Source: Plantago major
Taxonomy: Eukaryota > Streptophyta > Magnoliopsida > Lamiales > Plantaginaceae
Direction: 5' to 3'
Assembly: GCA_026545765.1 (NCBI GenBank)
Contig: CM048844.1
Span: 25,738,237 to 25,802,236, forward strand
Length of the DNA stretch: 64,000 nt
Each line of letters begins with the position of its first letter. The stretch's first letter is position 1. The notes beneath the pieces were generated by a model, which saw only the letters and a program-made list of their open reading frames with translations, was not told the origin of the DNA and searched no databases. Positions 23,916 to 35,094 of this stretch are shown here, one piece after another. Both the position numbers and the translations under genes were made by a program.

Positions 23916-25251
23916 GGGGGATAACTTGTACTAGAAGGACCTGCTTGAGCCCTTGGCTGTCGATCAAAAGACCAAAAAATAACCTCCTCAGCTTGCAGCA
24001 AATCAGGTTCAAGAGTTGAAAACGAATTATCTTGAACAATTTCAGCTCGACTTCTTCTTTGCGTCTGACAATGATTACCATTCCTCACCTCAACCCATTG
24101 CCCCACTGGCGGATTCCTACGAGCAGCCCTCCTAGAAGGCACAGGTTGGGCGCGCCTAACTGGCTGCTGTGGCACAGTCGGCACAGGCCCACAATCATGC
24201 CCAACACACTGGCACCTTTGACAAAACAAAGGATGCCATTCTAGCTCTATAGGTTGTTCAAAAACCACACCCTTAGCATTCTTTATCCTCACAAATTTAA
24301 CCACATGCTGCGTAACATCAACTTCAACCAAAATACGAGTAAAATTCACCCTCAATTGTTTCAAAGTACACTCATCAGTATACAGAGATTTTCCCAACAC
24401 ACTGGCCAGTTTACTCAAGTTCCTCTGACCCCAATACTATAATGGGAGTTTGGGAAACTTCACCCAAACAGGTAGCAAAGTGACAGCATCCTTTGTAAAT
24501 ACAAAATCCGGGGACCATTTCTTGAGGATTAATGGCTGATTTTTAACAAAATAAGGCCCATTTGCCATAACCTTCTCACACTCAACAATACTCCCAAATC
24601 GTGCAATCGTGCAATGAAGAACTCATCATCAAATTGATGTAACTCTGGGACAGCAATCCCGCCCCAAGCCTTGGAAACAAAATTTTCCAGATAGGATAGA
24701 GTATGATTCGCACCCAAAACATAGAAAACCAGAGAATTCTCCCACTTACTAGCCTCTTCCAGGATTTCATCATCAGAAAAACAGACACAGATACCATCCG
24801 AATCAACAGAAGGCACATCATACGTCAAAGGCAAACCATTTGAAGCTACACGATTCCCCTGGGCAACCGGAACAAACCCACCAGCCTCCTCCATTCCGTC
24901 CACCACCACCACACCATTCCCCTCCGGCCAATCAAGCCGGCGAGCAACAGGCTGACGAGGCAGAGCAGAATCCTCTAACCCAAGCGCCTGACCATCTAGG
25001 GCCGGAGAAACCGTTGCCTCTAGACGTTGAGCCACCACTGGATCCGACTCGGCCGGCGGAACCGTAGCCGAGATCGGAGTCACCAACGCCTCACTAGAAT
25101 TTAACAAGCCAACATTCATATCACTCTCAACCAACTTTTCTTTCCCCCTCCCTGACTGCGGACAGCCAACAACGGCGAGATCCGGCGGCGGAGCAGCAGA
25201 AATCGGCGTACGAATCGCCTTTCTTGGGCGGCCACGCTTCTTTCTAGACAT
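23912..25251 (-). pseudogene. LINE ORF1: DUF4283 and zinc-knuckle protein
   Basis: It starts MSRKKRGRPRKAIRTP, an AT-hook-like basic stretch, then a low-complexity Pro/Ala/Val region. A DUF4283-like block follows (WENSLVFYVLGANHTLSYLE then FVSKAWGGIAVPELHQFDDE). After a short broken stretch at about 24420-24530 it resumes with LASVLGKSLYTDECTLKQLR and the zinc knuckle CQRCQCVGHDC, and ends TSYPP. ORF1 proteins of plant LINEs bind element RNA. The break near 24.4-24.5 kb makes this a pseudogene. Confidence 0.88.
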
Positions 25252-25440
25252 CGCCTCAACCAGCGCGTACTACAGCGTGTGAGAAGGAAAGATTAGAACA
25301 CAATCTGCAACCTTCTCCATCTTCTTTCTTCTTGCTTATCTTTCTTTTTCCCGTTGATGATCAGATCTTATACAGTAGTAGATAAAACTGACTGATGAAA
25401 CGAGGTGAAGATGAAGAAAAAGAAGGAGCCGGCTGTTTTA

Positions 25441-25494
25441 AGTTTTCAAGTAGGGTTTTTTTTTTTTTTTGAAACGGAGTTTTCAAGTAGGGTT
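25441..25494. repeat. 17-bp direct repeat around a 20-bp poly(T) insertion
   Basis: AGTTTTCAAGTAGGGTT occurs at 25441-25457 and 25478-25494. Between them are 13 T and GAAACGG (25458-25477). On the minus strand this reads CCGTTTC followed by poly(A), flanked by target-like repeats, as expected of an extremely 5'-truncated retroposon insertion. Confidence 0.75.
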
Positions 25495-25508
25495 ATTCTG
25501 ATGACTTT
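25495..25508. repeat. LINE target duplication, right copy
   Basis: An exact ATTCTGATGACTTT repeat of 20542-20555. Confidence 0.9.
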
Positions 25509-26100
25509 GAATGACATTGATAATATACCATATACCTTCATTTGAGCAATACGCACATTAAGATTAAAATGACTTCTGCTGTTCCACAATTAGACAACTA
25601 ATCAACCCAAACCACTTCCCAGATCCCAACTGTTCTAACTTCTAATAACAGGAATATTTTCGGACCATATGTAAAGAAACTCAACACTAGTATGTTTTTT
25701 TTTATTATGCTAGAAATCCACGTCTTCTATCATTCCAGTACTTATTGTTAAATCTAACAAGCTCAAGTAATAACCTGAAATGAAATGAATGATTAAGTTA
25801 AGCTTTAAAATGACATTTGCCTTCATGATAAAGGAAATAACCGACCTCTTTGGCACGCAAAGAGTAAGTATAGTAAAAGGGAAGATTTTCCCTATTATTG
25901 TTGTTTTAAGCAATGTTAGTGTTTTTAGCCTCTGGTGAAATATTTCTGGTGTGAATTTTTACAAATGTTTTATCATAGTTTTAAAATGCATTGTTATAGT
26001 TTTAAGATGTACTATTATGGTTTTAAGTACAAATATTACCGTTTTAAACATGTTGCGTGTTGTCTTTGTTATAGTTTTAAGATCTGTTTGTAATAATTTT

Positions 26101-26650
26101 AAACATTAATGTTATTATATTTAGTTTATTGAATATTTCTGTTTGTTATTGTTTTTAGCGCATACGTTATAATTTTAAAACCAAATGTTGTAGTTTTAAG
26201 CATCAACGTTAGTGTTTTAACTTTTGTGAAATATTTATGATTTGATTTTTTGCAAATGTTTTGTTATAGATTTAAGAGCCTTTGAGGCCTTTATTATGAT
26301 TTTATGTATCGATATTCTTGTCTTTTAGGCTTGTGTTGCGTATTCTACTTTGTTATAGTTTTAAGATGCCTTTGTTATGGTTTTAAGGATCAATGTATCA
26401 ATATTACCGTTTTAGCTTGTGTTGCGTGTTAAGTCTTTGTTGTAGTTTTAAGATGCACTGTAATGATTTTAAACATTAATGTTATTATATTTAGTTTATT
26501 GAATATTTATGTTTGTTATTGTTTTTAGCGCATACGTTATAATTTTAAAACCTAATATTGTAGTTTTAAGCATCAACGTTAGTGTTTTAGCTTTTGTGAA
26601 ATATTTATGATTTGATTTTTTGCAAATGTTTTGTTATAGATTTAAGAGGC
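26101..26650. repeat. 370-bp direct duplication inside the left arm
   Basis: AAACATTAATGTTATTATAT starts at 26101 and again at 26471, and GCGCATACGTTATAATTTTA at 26159 and 26529. About 170 bases match almost exactly at a constant 370-base offset. Confidence 0.85.
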
Positions 26651-26877
26651 ACTGTTATGCTTTTATGTATCAATGTTACTGTCTTTAGCTTGTGTTGCAT
26701 GTTCCTACTTTGTTATAGTTTTAAGATGCACTGTTATGGTTTTAAGGATCAATGTAACTGTTTTTAGCTTCTGTTGCATGTTCATTCTTTGTTTTTAAGC
26801 ACCCATGTGATAGTTTTGATGAGAGATGTTATGATTTTAATCCAGTTAGTGAATGTTTTAAGCAGGTGCAGATGATG

Positions 26878-27089
26878 ATATGGAGTCTGGTGATGGGTCT
26901 CTCAAAGGTGTCGCTGCAGTATTGAAGCAAAAGGCACAAGCAACAAAAGGCAGGAGTCCGAAGTTCACCAACAAGTTTAATCGAAAAAAGACTATTTTGA
27001 CAACTCAGTTGCATTTGCATCAAAAACACCGAATGAACATATATTGTAATTTTTTCTATGAGAATAGATGTTTTCAAATATTTGGATGA
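26878..27089 (+). CDS. hypothetical small ORF between inverted arms
   Basis: The frame reads MESGDGSLKGVAAVLKQKAQ, then ATKGRSPKFTNKFNRKKTIL (69 codons), Lys/Arg-rich in the middle. Codon composition is less AT-biased than the arms, which hints at a coding origin. It may be the tail of a longer, spliced element protein entering after the AG at about 26865. I do not recognise the family and see no catalytic motif. Confidence 0.3.
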
Positions 27090-27430
27090 CTGAATGTTCA
27101 AGTGCTTATTTTAAGCTTGTTTATTGTTGTTTTAATGGCTTTTTTGGAACTTTTAGACTTGTTTAATGGTGGTTTAATGATATTAGATTGTCATTTAAAA
27201 CTATAACAAACCATTATAAAAATATCATGTAGGTTCTTAAAACCATGATACCATCTGTTAAAAATTTAACAAAAATGTTAAAATTATAATTGAAACATGC
27301 AATACCGACGCATTAAAACTATCATATCATCTCTTAGAACATTAACAAAATACTTTAAAACTGTAACTGAAACTTTCAATGTTAACAAAGTAAAACCATA
27401 ACATAATCTATTAAAAGGATAATGAAAAAT

Positions 27431-27687
27431 GCTTGTCTCGGCGGTTTTTTGAGAAACCCGACCGGTCAGAACGTTAAAACCCAAAAACCGTAAAAAACCA
27501 GAAAAAACCTTGACTTTCCTATCTTTTAGGAAAATCTTACCTTTTCCAAGACTTTGGCGCACGCAAATTGATTAAGAGAATTTTAATTAAGTTATAATTT
27601 ATGAATATTTATTAAATTTTAATTGAGTTGTGAAAATTTTATGTGTGGTATATAATTTAAATTTTATAGGGTTTTGTAAGTGTTATT
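27431..27687. other. AT-rich intergenic, no feature recognised
   Basis: No gene or repeat is visible between the inverted-arm element and the next MITE. Confidence 0.35.
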
Positions 27688-27930
27688 CTCACATTTGGAA
27701 AAAGTGTTACGTTTCTTATTATGCGATTAATTGTTTCGCGTTGACCACAATTTACTCTTAACGATATTAATAAATAAATTATTAAAATTATATAATGAAA
27801 ATTTAGTAATTAAATTTTTATTATATGATTTTATTAAATTATTCTTATTATCGTTATGAGTAATTATAGTCAGCTGAAAACGATTGACCCAATAAAATCA
27901 AACGAATAATTCTCTGAAATGAAGAATATG
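27688..27930. mobile_element. Stowaway-like MITE, family with GTTACATTTTGAC ends (diverged)
   Basis: It shares order and content with the better copies at 34184-34440 and 40070-40316: outer AAAAAGTGTTACGTTTC, inner TTTACTCTTAACGATATTAA, a central AT-rich palindrome and a right end TCTCTGAAATGAAGAA. The terminal repeats are too decayed to fix the edges. Confidence 0.6.
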
Positions 27931-28297
27931 AACTTTAATTAAATAGTGACTCAATTAAAAATTACAGTTATTATTTCAACTAAAATAGTATTGTCAAATA
28001 CGTAAATACGTAAATATGTTCGACTAAATTAGAAAACGTTGTTAATGTTGTATAAAACAGCTCACCTCACACTAGTTAAATGGTTAAAGGAGAAAGACAA
28101 ATCTTGACCTCCAATGGAAGTCCAGATCATTTCCATGGCCTCACCTTGTTCACTATCACACGAAAAGCTCACATTCTTCCCGTTCCTCTCGCCCAAAATC
28201 ATCCCTAACAAATCTCTTTCATTTCCTTTCCTTGGATTGAATTGAATTCACATTGACCCTTTAATTCCTCTCTTACTATCATCATAACAATACTATC

Positions 28298-31200
28298 ATG
28301 TCCTTCTCCAATCTCTCTGACATCACCACCGTAAGCAGCACCAACAACGAAGAAGACGAAGATGCCGATTCCGAAAAGGGCCTCCCTCATTTCTTACCGG
28401 CCCGTAACCCGGCCCGACCGAGCTCTTCATCCCCCAGCAGATTTTCGTTGGGCAGGTGGACCCAGTCCCGTCTCTCCATGTCTCAAAACTCCTCTACCAC
28501 GTCGTTGAATGGCTATTCCAGCCCTAATGAATCCAAGAAATTGATCAAAAAGGTTAAGAAGAAATCATGGTTGAGGAAAAGAGGGAACTTGATTTGCTTG
28601 TCGCTCTTAATTGGCTTATTTTTCTTGATTGAATGGTGGATTATTTCTCGGATCCAAGAACCTGCTCGGGCTGTCAAGATCAAGTTTTTGGATGCTAACT
28701 CGTCCACTGTATCTATCCGGGTATGCTTTGCTTTTACCATTCGTTTTATTTAGCTTCCGTATTTTCGATTCGGTCTCAGCTGGATTGTTGATTCATTTGC
28801 TACTTGGAGTAGAGTATTTTTAGTGTTGGGGAATTTACTGTGGTTAGCTTGAGTAGGATAAAGAATGTGAATTGGCTATATTGAGCTGCTGCTGATTGTG
28901 AAGATTTCAGTTTTTTATTACTCAGTTGCAAATCGTAGTAGTTGATTGGCCTAAAAGGTTAATAACTTGCTGCCTCAAAGTATATTACTAGAGAACTTTA
29001 TGAGGTTGTACCAAAAATTGTACTTGTACTTGTTCATGTTCTTAACTCTGTTTAGAATGATACATTAGAGTTTCAGGGGGAAATAAAAGCATTTCCGTAG
29101 TATTTCAATGGGCTATCATTGTTTTATAGCTCCGAGCAGTACAGCCTACAGCATAATACATAAAAACAAGAAACCATATTGATGAATGACCACTATGCAT
29201 TATTTTTTAAATCATCATTCCTGCCTCCTTAAGTTTGTATTAATTTTTCGAGGAAATAGAGCATCTACATTTTGTTACAAGGCTCTGAGATCGGTTGGGA
29301 ATCAAGTTCCGTAAGATTTTGTTGTATGAATGTAGGAAGAACTACAAAAGAATGGTCAAGGGAGAAAACCTCAAAAAACTGGATATGGAAGACTTTTGTC
29401 TAAAGCTGCCCATGCATTAGCTGAGGTACTTCATTTAACGGTTTCAGTTATTCTATTTCTGATATTATCGGAGAATGCAAGTTGTTATAATCTTGGTATT
29501 TACTTTCTTGTTTTGTTTCTATTACAACTCAGGGACAGAAGAAACCTGAGCCTAAGGACTTGTGGGCAGAACCCTATGCCATTGCTTCTTCATGGATCCC
29601 TTGTGCTCATAACCGCGACTGGGAGCCTAGTGGTCTCTGCCTCCTCCCTTGTGTGTGTTCGTGTATTACGTACTTGTTTGGATGTGTTAATATTTGATTA
29701 GTCTCTGTTTTTTTCCTTTGATTTCTATAAACTAATATCTTTTTCCTATTTCAGAGGGAAAAAATGGTTATATAATGGTCACAGCAAACGGTGGAATAAA
29801 TCAGCAGCGAGTTGCCGTAAGTTCTCTAAATGTTTATGTTCCAGCTGGAACCTTTTCCTGTTTGTGCACACACTATTCTCTATGTATTGTCATTTGTTTA
29901 GTACATATAAAAGACGGAAGATCTGTTTTTATTGACATTAAGCTATATTTTGATTGAAAACAGGTTTGTAATGCTGTTGCGGTTGCTAGATTACTTAATG
30001 CTACACTTGTTCTGCCGAATTTCATGTACAGCAGCGTCTGGAGAGATTCTAGGTGAATTCTCTTTTTAATTTAATGTGTTTATTTCTACTTAAATATCTC
30101 TGAGGCCTTTTGCTTGAAAAAAGAACTTGTGTAAGTTGGTGTAACTGTCAGAAGCGTGTAAATTGGAGGAATTCGCCTAACACTTTGGTTGATGGTGGTG
30201 TGGTTAATATTAATATTTAAGGTGTGTGCAAATTAGACCATTGTGCCTGATTCGGGTGGGTGGTGTCGTGGTTCTTCCTAACATTTAAGTTTTGCCCAAC
30301 TGTCAGACCATCTAACACAAGTTTGTCTCGTGCTATAACCTTGTTACTTTTCTATTAACATGTTTTCATCTTCTCCAAATTGATGTCATATTCTTGACTG
30401 TTCCTTAGCCAGTTTGGCAATATTTATCAGGAGGAGCACTTCATCAACTACTTGAAGCCTGATATCCAGATTGTCAAGGAACTCCCAAAAGAATTAGGGT
30501 CGCTCGACTTAGAGGCCATAGGTAGCTTGGTGAGACTCTCATCTAATCTTCTTTATATCCCAAAAGTAGCATATGGTCACTTGCATACTCGAATAATTTC
30601 AGTCAAATTACTTTGATTTTGACACATGGACTTGTTTCAGGTGACGGATGTAGATGTTGTGAAAGAGGCAAAGCCAAGCTTTTTTGTAAAATACATTCTT
30701 CCTATTTTACATCTCAACAGAGTAGTTCATTTTGTTGGATTTGGGAACCGGTTGGCCTCAGATCCAATACCACATGAATTACAGGTATCTTATTTGACTT
30801 TGACACCTGTCAGAGAGTATATACCAGCTTTCAACCTGTCACATTTAGTGTGCTTTAGAGTTTATTTTCTGTATGGGTATTCCTCTACTTTGCTCCCTAA
30901 TTAAAGAACTTCATCTAGAGACTCCGATGCAGATGCAACTTTCATGCACTAAGATTCATTCCCAAGATACAAGAAGCTGGCGCTTTGCTTATTAAAAGGA
31001 TGCGTCAAAATGATACAGGATTGGGACATTTAGACCATTACCTTGTTGGCTCGTATGCTCAATTAAAGAAGAAGGGGCAAAAGGTTCACGAAGCTAAACA
31101 GAACAGATACTTGGCCTTACATCTGAGATTTGAAATCGATATGGTAGCCCATTCATTATGCGAATTCGGTGGAGGCGAGGAAGAAAAGCGAGAATTGCAG

Positions 31201-32500
31201 GCATATAGGGAGAAACATTTCACTGGATTGGTTGAAAAAAAGAAGATGAAAAGGTATATGATATGCTGTCATTTAGTTTTATAATTCATGAATGAAAGTT
31301 TGTGTTTGCTAAATCCAAAGTGGTTTGTACCAACTATTTTCATTTTAGGTTCAGGAAAATGTGTGCTTTTCTTTTTTTCCTTATGTTGTAATGTAACTAA
31401 TAATATCAGCTTTCTGGAGAGCAGCTCTGGAGTTGTTTTTCTCATATCTAACTAGATTCTAGTATAACTACTGTTTACCTATAATTATAGCTACCACCGA
31501 TCTTTACATAAATTCTTGCGCTGGGAAAATGTTTTACACTAATTAATAATAATAAAGGCTTTATTATTGGAAATTCTACCTAATAGCTGTACTCGCCTTA
31601 GTTTTAGTGCTTCCATAGATTTTGACTAGGTTTTTAAACACATCAATCTATTTTGCAGGTTGCCCTCACCAATACAATTGCGTTCGGAAGGATTATGTCC
31701 ATTGATGCCAGAAGAGACGGTGCTCATGCTTGCTGCCCTCGGTTTTAATCGCCGGACCCATATATATCTAGCTGGTGCACATATTTATGGAGGCAAGTCG
31801 AGATTAGCAGCCTTGACTACCCTGTTTCCTAATTTAGTCACCAAGGAAAACTTGCTTTCTCCAGCTGAAATCGAGCCGTTTGCAAATTTCTCTTCTCAGG
31901 TACAATTCTGCACATAGTTTTTTTTTCCGTCTACTTGTATTATATTTAAAGTCAATTGCTGAAATATCCTGAAGTGGAGTATGTGTTATTTACACCGACA
32001 CCTATTCATGTTCAAAAAATTACTCAGACACTTGCAATGATGTTTCGTAGTGCAAACACATGGTCAAAGTATATGTATCTGCAAACAAATATAGACTGAA
32101 GATATTTTTTGAGAATTTATACCTTCTCATTTCAGAATATTGAGGAACTGTGTTCAAATTTTTATCTTATGAAAGCTACAATCTTTTGCAGTTGGCAGCA
32201 CTCGACTTTATAGTATGCACGGCTGCTGATGTATTTGCCATGACGGACTCTGGAAGTCAGTTTTCTTCTTTAATAGCTGGTTACCGAATATACTATGGTG
32301 GTGGCAAAATGCCAACAATACGGCCAAACAAACGTCGTCTTGCTGATATATTTGTAAAAAACAACACAATTGAGTGGAAAGTTTTTGAGGCAAGAGTTAG
32401 AAAAGCAGTTAGACAAAATAAACGAGTATTTGAACGACCTGTTGGTAGGAGTGTATATAGGTATCCTCGATGTTTGGATTGTATGTGTTTCAATGAATAA
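28298..32500 (+). CDS. plant O-fucosyltransferase family protein
   Basis: This is a type II membrane glycosyltransferase of the plant O-fucosyltransferase family, expected in the Golgi with GDP-fucose as likely donor; the acceptor is unknown. Ten exons join in frame: 28298-28720, 29336-29425, 29533-29632, 29755-29816, 29964-30052, 30409-30529, 30641-30784, 30919-31253, 31659-31899 and 32192-32500, giving 637 residues. Residues 1-95 are cytosolic, Ser-rich and end in a Lys/Arg cluster. One membrane helix is at about 96-118 ([18 protein letters not shown]). The lumenal domain has [20 protein letters not shown], the [14 protein letters not shown] motif near the substrate site, [20 protein letters not shown] and [20 protein letters not shown]. 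All introns are GT-AG. A PGIP-like pseudogene follows tail to tail. Copies of its last six codons and 3' flank recur at 45.9 and 57.7 kb. Confidence 0.93.
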
Positions 32501-32680
32501 ATTTTGCTTTCATACAAGTGTATTTCTTACTGTTGTAGCTTCTGAATCTTAATTCTTACACCATTCATAACATTCTTTGATTAAAACCTTCCTTGTCACT
32601 CCTGACATGTGTTATTTCCAGAGCTTAAGTAAGCAGGTTATTCCACTTTTCTCTGCAAGTTCTGTAACTTATACAGAATT
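32484..32680. repeat. O-fucosyltransferase 3' flank, parent of two dispersed copies
   Basis: The stretch from the last codons of the gene to about 32680 recurs at 45895-46310 and 57740-58180, with the same landmarks in order (GTGTTTCAATGAATAAATTT, CCATTCATAACATTCTTTGA, CCTGACATGTG). The copies carry a 244-bp MITE at the TA corresponding to 32513-32514, which is absent here. Confidence 0.85.
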
Positions 32681-32727
32681 GACTATTGTTGAATGCATAA
32701 ATAGGTTGAAGTCTTTATCAGGAGTCT

Positions 32728-33362
32728 TCAAAGAGATCTTCTGGTGCAATTGGACAATGGCACTCCACACAAGCCCTGATTATGGAAGTAAGCTGTAAAA
32801 TCAAACTGATGCAATCTATCACCAATAGGTACCTGTCCACACAGCCTATTATAACTCACATTCAGGTTTCCCAGATACTCCAATTTATTAAAATCCTCTG
32901 GAAATCTCCCATAGATCCGGTTATTATTCAAATACAATGTTTGTAACCTTACAGGAAACTCGACCTCTGACAAGTTGAACTGAAACATGTTCCTCGAGAA
33001 ATCAGCTTGCTCTACTGTCTTCTTCTTCCGGAACAGAAATGATGTCGCCTTGGAGCATAATCTCAAAATGAGATTCACCCCAACCTTTGGGAATCATTCC
33101 AGAGAGCTGGCTGTGAGAGAGGTACAGGTACCAAAGTCTTGGTGTTAAGTTTATGAATGCGTCGGGAATACCAGAATAGGACTGGTGAGTTTGTTCCTTT
33201 CGAGGCGTAAAAAGCCAAGGTTTCTTAGTTGGGAGAGTGAGAGTGGGACGGACCCGCTTAGTTGTTGAATGAAAGATTAATGGATGACGGAATCTCGCTT
33301 GAGATGTTCGTCCAGCTTATCTCCAGAGAACTGAGGCGAGTGGGGGCAACCATGGAAGGTGG
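32728..33362 (-). pseudogene. truncated LRR (PGIP-like) pseudogene
   Basis: On the minus strand it matches the 3' two thirds of the intact gene at 58755-59783. It ends with the same C terminus (SYNRLCGQVPIGDRLHQFDF and CGVPLSNCTRRS) but lacks the first ~118 codons: identity stops at ATGGAAGGTGG (33362). Inside are several small deletions relative to the intact gene (for instance about 31 bp near 33282 and about 30 bp near 33060), so frames change and stops appear. It has no signal peptide. It lies tail to tail with the O-fucosyltransferase gene, where the intact copy may have originated. Confidence 0.9.
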
Positions 33363-34183
33363 ACTACATAACTAGCTTCCATATGAGTGTTCCAACATGT
33401 TAAAAGTTACTTCCATTGATATGTATTTTTCACCCAGTCTCTCTCACTTTTCAATATTCTCTTTAATTTTGGTTATTTGAGTGTTGCAACATAATTAATG
33501 TGATTTTACCTCGCTGGATAAAAAATCCAGGCTCCGCCGTTGAGCCAAGGTGTTAGATAAATTTATACAAGTGGATTAATTCCACACCTCTTTATAAGTT
33601 CGGGCTTTTAGATGAGATGGAATTCTAGTTTGAATCTCTACGGAGACAATCTCCGTTCCATATTAAATTTCCAATTGAATGTACTCCTAGGTTGAAATCG
33701 ACCACACGCCCCCTCACGGGTAGGTCGCGGTTAGTCGGATCTACACGTGAAATCATAATAGCCTCTTTGGGCAAGCCGAAATTATCATCGACTGGGGCAT
33801 CCATTATCAACTTGGGACTGCTCTGATACCATATTAAGTTGGACCATCATCCCCTTAAAAGGTCTCCACCCGTATTAATTATCCACACGTCACAACAATT
33901 ATTCAAACGATCATACATGACAGAGAATTACATTAGCCGGAGATGAAACAATTGACGATACATTATTCAAACGGAGTTTTTACGGGCCAGAACAATATCC
34001 ATGTCAATATTGCTGGAAAACAACAACAATTTTTTCACTTACACTTGAGTCACCCTGCTTTCAATTAACAAAGAAAGTGTACTGACAAGAAACGTTTTTC
34101 ATTGGACCCACCATAGGCCTCACTGTTGCACAAATACACATCACATGACCTGAAATATGTGTTGACATTGTGCTTTAATATTA
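33363..34183. other. intergenic with a possible LTR-retrotransposon trace
   Basis: On the minus strand 33820-33831 reads TGGTATCAGAGC, the tRNA-iMet primer-binding-site motif of many Copia elements, preceded by AACTTAATA. I found no LTR pair, gag or pol, so only a trace remains, or the match is by chance. At 33887-33970 lies a diverged copy of the 65-bp repeat found beside the lipid-transfer gene at 36216. No gene was recognised. Confidence 0.35.
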
Positions 34184-34440
34184 CTCCCTCTATTTTAGAT
34201 AAATTGTTACATTTTGACTTTGACCGGTCAACTGTCTTCGAGTTTGACCACAAATTACTCATAAACCATAATAGTAAATAATTTAATAAAATCATATAAT
34301 AAAAATTTAATTACTAAATTTTCATTATATAATTTTAATAATTTATTTATTAATATCGTTTAAGAGTAAGTTGTGGTCAAACGCGGAGACAGTTGACCGC
34401 AGAATAGTAAAATGTAACACTTTTTCTGAAATGGAGAGAG
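34184..34440. mobile_element. Stowaway-like MITE with TA target duplication
   Basis: This is a 257-bp element flanked by TA (34182-34183 and 34441-34442). The left end CTCCCTCTATTTTAGATAAA pairs with the right end TTTCTGAAATGGAGAGAG. The subterminal parts, with GTTACATTTTGACTTTGACC and its counterpart near 34394-34423, continue the inverted repeat for most of the length. Close relatives: 40070-40316 and 27688-27930. Confidence 0.9.
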
Positions 34441-34577
34441 TATAATTTAAATGAGAAACAATAACAAAAGTATAACTTTATTTTGACTTCAAGTTCACTC
34501 ACCTTCTTCCCCAAGCCCCTGTTCTCATTTCTCTGAAAAAGACCACAAACCCTAATTCCTCATACAACTGCCGAAGG

Positions 34578-34952
34578 ATGCAGGTCGAACCACCAGGTCA
34601 TTTTATGATCCAAGCGCGGGTACTGAACCCCACGATTAAAGCAACCGATGCACCTTCTCTGAATCTGATGCACCGACGCTGTCTCAATTCAGACAATCAT
34701 TCAATGTTAGTTCTCCAATTTCAAAATCCTCTGCCATATCTTCTATATTATGTTAATTCTTTTCACATTGGTCTTTGTTATGCAAAAACTACTTCATCGC
34801 TTAGTTCCAGGAATGATTCAAAATATTTTCCCCCAATTACAGCTTCGTAACCCCATCTACTATACTAGATGATTTCAGGAGAGCTGGCTTAAGTGATTCT
34901 CAGAGAGGACGAGCTGGTTTTAGAGACTCATGAGTTACGAGGTAAGGTAATC
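34578..34952 (+). pseudogene. possible gene fragment, family unknown
   Basis: After a typical leader (AAACCCTAATTCC), an ATG opens MQVEPPGHFMIQARVLNPTI, then KATDAPSLNLMHRRCLNSDN, before a GT-like break. After TTACAG at about 34843 a second frame reads VTPSTILDDFRRAGLSDSQR, then GRAGFRDS and a stop. Both pieces have ordinary codon composition and could be two exons of a small gene, but I recognise no family. It may equally be a captured fragment. Confidence 0.3.
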
Positions 34953-35094
34953 CATCAATGGTTTCTGCCTGCATTTTGGTTTTGAGTTTTGTTTTTGAAT
35001 TGGTGTTTTGTGAATTGATTGGGTTTTATTTTTTTGATTTGGCAGAAGAGGATGGAATTTCACCGGCCATCATATGCGCCTTGAGCTTGTTTTT

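Larger units (their letters stand above)
20556..25494 (-). mobile_element. L1-type LINE retrotransposon, near full length, decayed
   Basis: On the minus strand this 4.9-kb unit has ORF1 (DUF4283 and zinc knuckle), ORF2 (endonuclease, reverse transcriptase, zf-RVT) and a poly(A) tail (about 15 T at 20556 on the plus strand). It is bounded by a 14-bp direct repeat, as target-primed reverse transcription produces. ORF2 contains several stops and frameshifts, so it is dead. The 5' region before ORF1 is about 240 bp, so little if any 5' sequence is lost. Confidence 0.92.
25900..27430. mobile_element. element with inverted arms of degenerate TATAGTTTTAAG repeats
   Basis: From about 25900 to 26870 the motif GTTATAGTTTTAAG/GTTATGGTTTTAAG recurs every 20-50 bases. 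From about 27180 to 27430 the complementary motif TTAAAACTATAAC/TTAAAACCATAAC recurs. The two arms are thus inverted with respect to each other around an open frame at 26880-27089. This is the layout of a terminal-inverted-repeat transposon. I could not fix the ends or a target duplication, so the family is unknown. Confidence 0.55.

Noticed and set aside
24840..25067. Pro-rich plus-strand ORF
   Set aside because: It is the antisense shadow of the Pro/Ala/Val-rich part of LINE ORF1.
33820..33831. TGGTATCAGAGC primer-binding-site motif as evidence of a full LTR retrotransposon
   Set aside because: No LTR pair or coding region lies near, so only a trace is noted.
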